In this document: one piece after another, positions 55,295 through 64,000 of the stretch | How the letters are laid out: each line of letters opens with the position of its first letter | How positions within the stretch are numbered: the stretch's first letter is position 1 | NCBI GenBank assembly: GCA_006937955.1 | Contig: SSNP01000107.1 | Coordinates: forward strand, 778,818-842,817 | Origin: Pachypanchax playfairii | Lineage: Eukaryota; Chordata; Actinopteri; Cyprinodontiformes; Aplocheilidae | Length of the DNA stretch: 64,000 nt | Direction: 5' to 3' | The notes under the pieces: generated by a model | The model's input: only the letters and a program-made list of their open reading frames with translations | What the model was told of the DNA's origin: nothing | Database searches by the model: none | Program-made: the position numbers and the translations under genes

Positions 55295-56422
55295 TTAAAG
55301 GTGGTAAAGACGATTTTGCCCAGAATGAGAAGCTCGATGGCTGTTTGTCGTTTTTCGAGTAGTGCGCATGCGTTGTAGCCCCCCCTCCCTCCTTCTTCCT
55401 CCTGTTCCCTCAACGGAAGCAATGCCTTCGTGAATAGCTGGACATTGCTGGAGTTTTTTTGTGGAACTACTTTGTTTCTTCAAACATCTCACAGTCATCA
55501 ATGGTAAAAGGCTGTTTATTGTTACTCAGTACAAGTGCTGCTAGTGCTGAAATGCTAGTAGCAGCATGAATCACTGCTCAGCGTTTCCCCTGTTCACGTC
55601 AGACCCGTCTTTCTCCGCACCGGTCCACAAGAGTTTCTGCTCATCTATTCATTCAGAGCTATGTTCTTCACCATGGGTAAGTAAATGACATAAAAAATAA
55701 TTGAAGAGAGCTTGTTTTAGTTACTCCTGCTTTTAATTTAACATTGTTCATCTTGTCTTCAACTCTTTTTCTTAGTCTTTCCCCGTTAGTTTAGACACCC
55801 ATAAACCCCACCCCCCTCAACGCAGTCAGCACACTCCATTGCGTTGTGTGTGTTTGTGTAGGTGTGTGTGTTGTGTTTTTTTTTCTCATTTCTATAGTCT
55901 GTTTAGATAAACAATTATGATTTATTTTGAAGAATGGCTATTATTTTTCAACAGATTGTCTCGTGTGTCACTTGGTGTTATTTCCCACCAGAATTGACGT
56001 GGAACACTCGCGGCTCGTGCAAAAAAAAGACCAGACGCCCAAAATGATCACTTCACACCGCTCCATGTCTTGCGTGAACTACACCATATAGGTTAACAAA
56101 GGCGCCGAATGGAAGCAGCCTCGGTTCCGCTCCACTTCGCAGCGCTTTTTCATGCAGTGCAAACCAGCACTGAGGCCTAAGCAAACTACGTCGTACATAC
56201 AGAAGTGTGATTGACAGTTTAGTAGCCAATAGATAACAAGCCCGTTTTGTTATCTATTGGCTACTTTATTTCAAGCCCCACCAGGTCTATGATTTATTAA
56301 TATTATAACTTTTTCTTTTGGAAACCATAAGTACAAGACCACTACAAGTTGATAAAATCAAAATGATTTAAAAGTAAATTTGAAATCTAAATTTGCTACA
56401 AAATCCTCTTTACCACCTTTAA
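55295..56422. mobile_element. TTAA-flanked element, fourth family
   Basis: A 1128-bp element. Inverted ends read TTAAAGGTGGTAAAGACGAT and TTAAAGGTGGTAAAGAGGAT, with TTAA target copies. Near 55672 it has ACCATGGGTAAGTAAAT, a start codon beside a consensus donor, as seen in the unrelated 2908-3496 family. It holds a perfect hairpin at 56221-56265. No transposase domain. Confidence 0.88.
56221..56265. repeat. Perfect 18-bp hairpin
   Basis: Arms AGTAGCCAATAGATAACA (56221-56238) and its reverse complement (56248-56265), separated by 9 bases. Lies inside the TTAA element. Confidence 0.95.
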
Positions 56423-56555
56423 GGATACTTAGTGTTTGAAATTTAATCAGCACTCCAAATAGTGGTTTGATCTAGTGCTGTTTTCCCCATAAGCACAATG
56501 AGATCCTTATAGAAACTGAGTCAGTGGTTACAGTAACAGTCCAAGGGGCTGATAT

Positions 56556-56612
56556 ATATGTGTATATGTATGTATATACACACATATGTATAATTTATAT
56601 ATGTATGTATCT
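56556..56612. repeat. (TATG)n/(TATA)n microsatellite
   Basis: Imperfect TATG, TATA and CACATA units. Open frame over it is a shadow. Confidence 0.8.
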
Positions 56613-56623
56613 GTATATTGGCA

Positions 56624-57976
56624 TGTTCATGCCATTTTCACTGACATCTGTTCATCTGGATCTAGTCAGTAATTGCTCTCACCTGTGCTCTTCTATTTCC
56701 TGTTATTCTGTTCACCTGTTTCTGCCTCCTTAAAACCAGAGTGAGAGCACAAACACATTACTGGTTGTTCAACAGTTCCAGTGGTGGAAGAGGTCAGCAA
56801 AGGGTGGTGTGAGTGGAAAATTAATGTGAAGAAGATATTTGTAAAATTTGAGAAATCAGGTTAGAAGAAAACAAGTTTTAGGATTTTGGTTGTGGAGTAT
56901 GGATAGAGGACTTGATTGTTATTAGATTTATTTTGAGTAGGGTGCAGGGAGTTGGCCAACAGCCTGTAGAGGGCCGGTTAATGATCTCCCACCTGCTCTA
57001 AATTGGACCTCATTATCATGGGAAGAAATTGAGGAGATAAGTATGCTGGCATGGAGTTTAGGGAGGAAGATGTCGTCACTGGAGCTATTTTGGAGGAGAG
57101 TGGAAGGGAGAAAGTGGGAAAAGGAGGACGAGGAACAAGTGAGAGGAAAAGAAAGAAAGAATCAGGAAGAGTATAGTTTAGAAGGTTCTAAAAGTGAAAG
57201 GTTAAGTAGGAGAGATAAAAAAAGAACAAGACAGAAATCTTCAAAGTTGTGCTGAGATTTAAAGGTGATGAGGATGTATAGAAAATAGATCCACTTAAAA
57301 TCACAAAGATAATTAATGATAAATACATCTGTACATAGTTCCAATAATTTGATTTAATAGGAGAAAAAAGGCAGAGAGAAAACAGTGTCATGTATCATCC
57401 CATCCTTTGCTTTGGAGGAAGGGATGATTAATAAAGTATTTTGAATTTGAACAATAAAGTTGCACAGAATTGAGATAAAAATACATTTTTTTACTTGGTT
57501 TATGAATTTTTTAAGTGAAAGAAAAATCCAAGTAAAAATAGAACAAGATTTATCAGACCAGGGATGCACTCGCCTACTTAAACTGTAGTAGGTCTGAGTG
57601 TCAGTGCCGGATCATTGTCTTTGGTTTTCCATGTGTCTTTGTGTTTTCTCCAGCGTTCTCAGCCTCCATCATTATCATAGTATTTGTCTTCATCATAGCC
57701 TGGTTCATGTACCACATTCTGCACTTGGATTATCTGTTTGTCAACATAGCTCAGTGATGGATCATGGCCTGTCTGCTCACACGGACTGTGAGTTAGGTTT
57801 TGTTCTTATCATTTTAGATTCTTCTAAGCCTTGGACTAACGCATCTGTCAGTCACAGAGACGATCATCTTCTGAGCCTTTTGTTTGGCTTCATATTGTGT
57901 TATTTAATAAACTTTTACCACCCAAAGCCACTCTCTGTTCTCTGCGATTGAGATCTGCCAGCCTGGTTCCATGACA
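56624..57976 (+). mobile_element. Possible LTR with a LINE ORF1 inside
   Basis: The block runs from TGTTCATG to CCATGACA, with GGCA on both sides (56620-56623 and 57977-57980). It has CCTTAAAACCAGAGTGAGAG near 56728 and an AATAAACTTTTACC poly(A)-like block near 57906. These fit an LTR. The middle (about 56780-57575) is foreign and carries a LINE ORF1-like frame. The 4-bp duplication is weak support, so the LTR reading is provisional. Confidence 0.4.
57040..57345 (+). pseudogene. I/Nimb-type LINE ORF1 fragment
   Basis: Frame 57043-57255 is very Lys/Arg/Glu-rich (Arg-Arg-Asp-Lys-Lys-Arg-Thr-Arg) and ends with a stop; a second frame nearby reads Lys-Ile-Asp-Pro-Leu-Lys-Ile-Thr-Lys-Ile-Ile-Asn-Asp-Lys (57283-57324). 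That pairing of a charged linker and a Pro-Leu-Lys-Ile-Thr block resembles ORF1 of fish I-group LINEs. A reverse transcriptase piece that may be from the same group lies at 58310-58750. Confidence 0.45.
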
Positions 57977-57989
57977 GGCATCTTCACGA

Positions 57990-58268
57990 CTTTGATCCGT
58001 CACACTGACAAACTGATGCAGAGATGCAGCCTCAGCTGATCAGCTGTCAGCTGGAACATCTGCGCTCAGGCTGAGAAACAGATCAGTCAAACAAAATAAG
58101 CAGCGGGACTCTTCATTGATTTGATAATGAAGCCCACCTCTGATTAACGTAAAAATTCAAGCAGCTCAGCCAAACCAATGTTAAATACGCAAACACACTT
58201 TGCAACTTTTCATCTGTTGCGCCTTTTATATTTTAACAGCACATGAGCACCTGCGGACCACTTATGTG
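57990..58268. mobile_element. hAT element, second copy (partial)
   Basis: About 280 bp matches 10730-11005 of the hAT element, same orientation, including 'GATCCGTCACACTGACAAAC', 'CAGCTCAGCCAAACCAATGT' and 'CTGCGGACCACTTATGTG'. The left end is missing and the right terminus is degraded (ATGTGATCCGC instead of ATGTGCACCCC). Confidence 0.85.
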
Positions 58269-58309
58269 ATCCGCTGTATCAGAACAGCACTTAGTAGAAA
58301 ATGGAACTA

Positions 58310-58750
58310 TAAATAAACTATACATTTCCCAAAATACCATCAAATGTAGGGAAGTTATTATTTGCAGATGATGGAGCCATTTGGAAGAGAGGCAGAAATT
58401 TTGGTCAGATAGCCAAAAACGTACAGGAGGGAACTGATGATGGGTGAAAGGGTAATTTTAATGGGGTTTAAGGTTTTCTGTAAAAAAACAAAAGTCATGG
58501 TCTTCACAAATAGGAAAAAGAGAAAAGAAAGAAAGATTAAGCTGTGTGGAGTTTTTGGGTTCTATTAACACAATTTGATGCAACGTTAACTTGGAGATCA
58601 CATGCTTAGCAAGAATAAAATGGGGAGCTGATGTAGCATCATTGAAGAAATTATATGTTGCATTAATCAAAACAAAACTGGATTAGTGTTTATGTTGGTT
58701 GATGCTGTGGTGTCTCTGCTCTTGTAGCAGGTGTTAAAGCAGATCTCATG
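58310..58750 (+). pseudogene. I/Nimb-like LINE RT fragment
   Basis: Reads Leu-Phe-Ala-Asp-Asp-Gly-Ala-Ile-Trp-Lys-Arg-Gly-Arg (near 58347-58385), the catalytic Ala-Asp-Asp motif with the Gly-Ala-x-Trp-Lys-Arg-Gly context typical of fish I-group LINEs. A later Leu-Thr-Trp-Arg-Ser-His (near 58588) also fits. Several stops. Confidence 0.65.
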
Positions 58751-58759
58751 TCTTTTCTG

Positions 58760-59212
58760 GGGCCCTTTCCACTGGGCACCAAGCAAAGCGAATCAGACGG
58801 GTTTCAGAAACGTAGTTTTGAGGCCTTTATGTAACAGTTCTTGTTTTTTACGCACTATGCTGCTAAAAAACATATCAAGCTCAGCAGTTTAGTTTGCAAC
58901 AGACAGGAAATCAGGCATTCATGAAAAGTGAAATACCCGATGAGTTTGAAGTCCGTAGGTGGTGTAAAACTAAACCACATACCTTCTGGATACATGTCGT
59001 CTTTCTCCCTGCTTGTTATTGTGTGTACTGACAAAATCACTTGTGATTTAGCAATTCTCCTGTGATTTTGTGATCTCTCAGGACCAGATGGATGGAACAC
59101 TTTCGCGAGCGATATGCGTCTATAACTCTCCCATTGGGAAGGGACGCATGGCTGATTTCGTGAACAAAACGCATTACGCCACTATGCATCTAGTGGAAAG
59201 AAGGGGTTACTG
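58760..59212. mobile_element. Possible MITE (CCCTTTCCACT ends)
   Basis: Left edge 'GGGGCCCTTTCCACTGGGCA' and right edge 'TAGTGGAAAGAAGGGGTTAC' form imperfect inverted repeats. No duplication identified. Interior without gene. Confidence 0.35.
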
Positions 59213-59470
59213 ATGGAACAGAAAAGATTTAAACTTCCTTTTTCTCCTTTCGCTTTACTCCTCTACAACTACAGCTTCTTCTATTGAACCCATCATGCAT
59301 TTGGAATCTCAATTTTACTTTGATTTAAGCCTGAGAAATATCCATTCATTGCTCTGTCTTGTAAACAAATCTCTTGCTATGGCCAAGCATCATAACAACT
59401 AGCAAAACAGTAACAAATTAAGCAAAAATCCTTCAATCTGCAGTATCAAGATTTAATAATGGAACTCTTT
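59213..59470 (-). pseudogene. LINE 5' part, copy C
   Basis: Matches the 5' regions of copies A and B: 'AGCAAAAATCCTTCAATCTG' (59418-59437), 'AAACAAATCTCTTGCTATGG' and 'GATTTAAACTTCCTTTTTCTC'. Only the 5' region survives. Confidence 0.6.
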
Positions 59471-60261
59471 TACATTTTAAATTCGGATTCTTGTACCATC
59501 TTTATCTAGAAATGTAATCAAAGACACTCAATGTTACCTGATAATCTATTTATATTTCTTTATATTTCTGACCCTGTTTCAGCTTTACCTTATGTGTTCA
59601 CTGCTGCCTGGTCTTTTTTTGCAGGTTTTATAGCTCACAAGACTTGAGGTCATTGCATTTGTGCACATATCAGCAGATTTTTTGCTTTGCTTGGCAAAGT
59701 AAGGACCCAGAAGAGATAAAAAATATACAGAAAGAAATAAACTGTAAAAAGGAGAAAGCAAAAAGTCAGCCAGCCACCTAAAACTCTAAACTGTCCCCAC
59801 GCCTTAGTCTATTGGATCCTTTTTAACTGGATGTCCACTCCCCTCCCTTTGCAGTCTCCGCCAGGCTCTTTCTGGGATTCGGCTGAGTATGAGAAGTGCC
59901 CGTGATGCCTGATCACAACAGAACATTCACTGCGCTCTCCAACTGTCTACATGAGTCACCCTCACTCCTCTGGGCTCACTCAGAGTGTCTGGTGCTGAGT
60001 TGTAGTCTGCAGATATAACAGTAATCCTGAAAAGAGTTTTAGGGGGGTGTATTTTGCAATTGGTCTCCTGCCTGCTTTTTCTAACCTCATTAAATCTCTT
60101 TACTCTAACTATGGTATTATGCTCATTCTATCTTTCCAGAAATGCACAAGTTGGATGAAAACATCGTTAACAATATTGTTTCACTGAGTGGGGCGATCAC
60201 TTTTTCTTTCACTGCCCCCTTCAGAATCCACTGAATGTGCATGTCATCCCACTTAAAGAAA

Positions 60262-60263
<2 letters not shown>
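59471..60263. other. No recognised feature
   Basis: AT-rich, with a brief GC-richer patch near 59830-59960. No gene. Confidence 0.4.
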
Positions 60264-60343
<80 letters not shown>

Positions 60344-60349
60344 ATATAA
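60264..60349. repeat. (AT)n microsatellite
   Basis: More than 80 bases of almost uninterrupted AT dinucleotides, with two TTTATAT interruptions at the end. Confidence 0.95.
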
Positions 60350-61220
60350 ATAATTGAATAAACATTAATGAAATGTTTAAAAATTAATGTTAATCTAGAA
60401 TAGGTCAGACTATGAGTAACAGCTCCTCTTTTTTTCCGCTGAACCTATTTTCCACCTGGATTGGCTCTGGTCCCTCATGTTTGAGGACCAGTGGTTTACA
60501 ACAAAGCTTATAAACATTGGAACGTGCATACATCATGGTGCTATCAAGCATCGTGTCCATTTTGCAGCACTTCTAAGCATATTTTCAGTTGTTCTAAACT
60601 ATGATTTTGAATTATTATATAATGCTTATTATTTACCTTAACTTCATCCCAGAGAACTAAAGGGACAAGTACAAGAAAGCAATGTTTTCTCTGCTCCTTG
60701 ATCCCTCCATCTGTCTTGATCTGAGCAATTTGATGAAACAGAAAGAGTTTTTCTGTTGCAATCAGATCAGTTACAGTGTAATGGAGCATGCTAATTCTTT
60801 TACCTGCACTTCGCTTGAAAAGTTACAAATCCGCCTGGGAAAACTCAAGCAAAGTGATGGCAAGATATAGCCCAATGTTAATCAGCCAACCAAAATTAAA
60901 CCTGGATTATCCAAAGCTGTATAGCTTACACTTTGATAATTTGTTCAAGTATTTGGAGGAATGCCCAAAAATGTGGAATCACTATAACTACTGCTCCAAA
61001 ATGACATTAAGCCCAAAGAAGAATTTGCTAATGGGTCTGTGTGGAAAAGCCCAGTAAAAACCAGCTGGTAAGAGCCAAGATTTCAAGACAGCTCAAGTAA
61101 CCATGACCACAGTTAATCAGCAACAGGCGCTTTTGCAGAGACAAAAAGCATTTCATTAGAATCTCTGCTAAACTTTTGATTAGAGAAGGAAAATCAGTCA
61201 TATAGCCAAAATATGGACTT
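60350..61220. other. No recognised feature
   Basis: AT-rich. Overlapping frames near 60544-61057 have no domain. Confidence 0.4.
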
Positions 61221-61356
61221 CGGATGGATGGATGGATGGATGGATGGATGGATGGATGGATGGATGGATGGATGGATGGATGGATGGATGGATGGATGGA
61301 TGGATGGATGGATGGATGGATGGATGGATGAATGATGGGTGGATGGATGGATGGAT
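61221..61356. repeat. (TGGA)n microsatellite
   Basis: About 27 uninterrupted TGGA units to ~61329, then an ATGAATGATGGG interruption and a few more units. The Ile-His-Pro-Ser frame on the minus strand is a translation of this array, not a gene. Confidence 0.97.
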
Positions 61357-63708
61357 ATGGATTGACCAATGATAGATTAATAGATACAAATACATTTTGT
61401 AAAAATAAATAAATATTTCCCATCGTGTTTCAATGACCTTTCACCCTTGCAAAAAAAAAGAATCAGACAAACCTGCAGAGCTCTGGGTGCTCACTGCAGT
61501 GTGAGTGTATGCCAGATTGTATTGATTTGTATAGTTCTGTTATCCAGACATGCTTCTCACAACATACAGAAGACAAAGGATTTAGACAGAGTGGCCACTG
61601 TTACTGTACTGTGTAAAATAGGCACATTTTGCACCTTTGTTGCCGTGGAAACCCTGCATCAGTTGGGCTGAAGGGGTGAAAACAGACCTCATACTGGAAG
61701 AGAGAGTCAGTTTGCTCCCTGGCAGTAAGGTAGGCAGACAAATAAAGACCTTTTCATTTCTACTGTGACAAAAAAACTCCCACTGCAGCTGACAGCTCTC
61801 CCTAACATGGAAGCAGTGTGAAAGTCTAACTAAAACAAGTATGAATAGTCTGGATCTAAAGATTATTTGCCTCTCAGAGCGTTTGCTTTTATTGAGAGAT
61901 GCCATTCACACCATGCAATTGCTATTAATTCCTAATATCGCTCACATCTCTCCAACACAATGTGCTGTCTTTGTATGCTGAATTAGACCTATTGTATGTG
62001 AAAACTTTCAGCTGCTCTTATCTTGATCTCTTATCACTTTGCCTTTGTGCACACACTGAAATTCATTTCAGCTTTTTTATTATTACAATTCAAGCATGTA
62101 CTGCTGTTACCTGCTATTTTATTACATCAGGGTGGACAAAATGAGTATTTAGGAGTTCCATAAATATGTTAACATGCAGACACAAACAAACAGGTGCTCT
62201 CAGTTAGAAGAACTGCAGTTTAGTGTTTTAAAAATTATTATGTTACTCTACTACTTCATACCAATCAATATTGCATTTGTGCCCAGTAGCCAATTTTCCA
62301 CAAAAATCAGATGCATAGATTTCCAGTAATAAAGCCTCAAACGTGCATGTTAATGGAAAATTGCTGCACAAGTATGAGAAACATGCATTTACCAGAAGTC
62401 CAGGGGGGAGCAATTAACAACTGGACCAGGCTGCTGCATGACAGGACAAGGTGAGTGAATGGTGGCTGGACAGATACATGACAGCTATTGCCTTTCTGAC
62501 TGGAGCAAACCCTTAGTGGAAAAACCCAACAACAAAAAAATCTGTAACTGAGCTGTCACTGCATTATTTGTTGCGGTTGCACAATTCAGCACAGAAGACT
62601 GATGGGAAGACAAATGATTGATGATAACCATTGTGCACATGTGCTCACACACACATATTTCTGGCTATTAGCCCAGGTAGATCATACCATATGTTCAACA
62701 AGACATACAAACAAGGCATAAAAACAAATTGTAATTTAATATAGATTTAGCAGTAGATTCTGGCTTGTTAACAGTCTTATTGAGATGCATGTAACATTTC
62801 AACATTTAGACCTCCATGGTTCTCAAAATGTTCTTTGGTAATAAATAGAAAGCTGACTTTGCTCCTTGCAGATGTTGTTATGATTTGAGTTCCTCCAGCT
62901 GTTCACACACATACGCTACCACAAGGCCTGAACCTCACTTCTTTTATTCGCAGCACCCCATTGAGTTTGTCACGTGACGTTCTCATTGAAGTTGATGATT
63001 AAAGACTGTGTGAAAAACACACAATTACAGTTACCAGAATCTGGAGAAATCAGGTGTTGGAAAAGGAAAAATATTTTCTAGCTGAGACTGAGTGATATTC
63101 AGCTGTAAAAGATTCATGATGCAGTGTGAGAGACAGAGATTAATACCTGGCTTTGTTGATAAGCTGAGAAAGAGAAAAAATCTCCCCTTTGTCCCAGTCG
63201 TCTCTCATCTTTTAGTCTTCTGGGAAAGTTCCTGCTCTATAAGTCTATAGAAAATGTTAACAACCATAAAACATCAAAAGCTCTATTCTTTTATCTTTTT
63301 CTTAAGCATGAAAATTTAAAAAAAGACCATTTTGAAAATGTATTTCTCTGCTGTGATTGTACCTGCTATCATTTGAGTTTAGGACAGCCAAACATTTCAT
63401 AGACAAATAAAATACAAAAGGTAATTGGAGTTGTCACTTGACTATTATTACTCATTATTATTATTGTTAATAATTATTATTATAATATTATTTCACATAG
63501 CGTTATATATTATTACATATTGCCTATTTTGTGTCCTATTACAATGTCACAACAATGTAAGTCTGGAACTATGAAACCACTGTTAGAAGTCTTTTAGATG
63601 AAAATTGAAATGTTTTTCAAAGATAAAAAAGAAGTCTAGTTGTCTTTTTCTAAACATTTTTTGGATTGACTGGATGACTGAGAATCCACCTAACTATGTA
63701 TTTTTAGT
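61357..63708. other. No recognised feature
   Basis: About 2.3 kb of AT-rich, single-copy-looking sequence. No gene, RNA gene or element recognised; small (TTATTA)n runs near 63445-63490. Confidence 0.4.
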
Positions 63709-63905
63709 ATCCATATAAATGAATGTTTCCACTGTCACCAATCGTGCTGCTCAGGATGGAGGATTGTGCTGAATTAACAATTCAACCCAATCGGCTGGTT
63801 CCTGAGATAGGATATTTTTTTTATTACTAATTGGTTGATATTTCTGTAAAGTGCATTCAAATGACTTTGTTATGAACTGGCGCTTTATAAATAAATAAAC
63901 TTGAA
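63709..63905 (+). mobile_element. L2/Maui-type LINE 3' tail, second copy
   Basis: Matches 1217-1412: 'GTTTCCACTGTCACCAATCG', 'TTCAACCCAATCGGCTGGTT', 'ATTTCTGTAAAGTGC' and 'CGCTTTATAAATAAATAAAC'. A 5'-truncated tail without coding part. Confidence 0.7.
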
Positions 63906-64000
63906 CTTAATTTTTCTGACTTTAATTCCATTTTTCAAGCTTTAAAAAGTTAAATGCTATAACCGGGGGTATAAGCCAGCTCTCTGTCTAACAGATCCAA

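Noticed and set aside
61028..61423. Open frame with Ile-His-Pro-Ser repeats
   Set aside because: It is only the translation of the (TGGA)n microsatellite.

Overview
This window looks like a gene-poor, repeat-rich stretch of a teleost fish nuclear genome. It is AT-rich, with no bacterial-style gene packing, introns implied by splice signals, and many families typical of ray-finned fish: L2/Maui-like, RTE, L1 and I/Nimb-like LINEs, a chromodomain Ty3/gypsy retrotransposon, Tc1, hAT, THAP-transposase and Harbinger-like DNA transposons, a tRNA-derived SINE, TTAA-flanked MITEs and long microsatellites. I could identify no complete host gene. Two short stretches could be host exons, and both are weak calls.

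Layout. 1-8 kb: the end of a gypsy-type LTR, an L2 3' tail, and copies of a TTAA-flanked MITE, one split by a solo LTR. 8-12 kb: a possible terminal exon on the minus strand, then a 2 kb element with 119-bp inverted repeats that holds a perfect 50-bp palindrome and an inserted hAT element; a ~150-bp 3'UTR-like sequence lies on each side. 12-17 kb: SINE-like and LINE-tail repeats and another MITE. 18-26 kb: a decayed L1 with an RTE LINE, a THAP-transposase element and a solo LTR in or beside it. 27-36 kb: a second TTAA element, L1 pieces, an L2 reverse transcriptase split by a third TTAA element, a Harbinger-like element, and LINE endonuclease pieces.

37.6-46.5 kb is a nested stack. A Ty3/gypsy element with two ~98% identical LTRs sits in what looks like the 5' intron of a hAT/ZMYM1-like transposon. 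Its gag is broken by a hairpin insertion, its protease by a 2.9 kb LINE, and its integrase core is deleted. 47-51 kb: a solo LTR with a perfect target duplication, a Tc1 relic, and a minus-strand LINE split by a SINE. 51-64 kb: a candidate signal-peptide exon, a CpG-rich block, a fourth TTAA element with its own hairpin, an LTR-like block holding a LINE ORF1, a second hAT fragment, an I/Nimb-like LINE fragment, long (AT)n and (TGGA)n arrays, and an L2 tail.

No cellular pathway or operon is visible. The most unusual signals are: at least four unrelated transposon families sharing TTAA targets; MITEs that keep a start codon fused to a splice donor; three perfect or near-perfect hairpins; and insertion junctions clean enough to reconstruct the order of events. 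I found no convincing undescribed defence or metabolic system.
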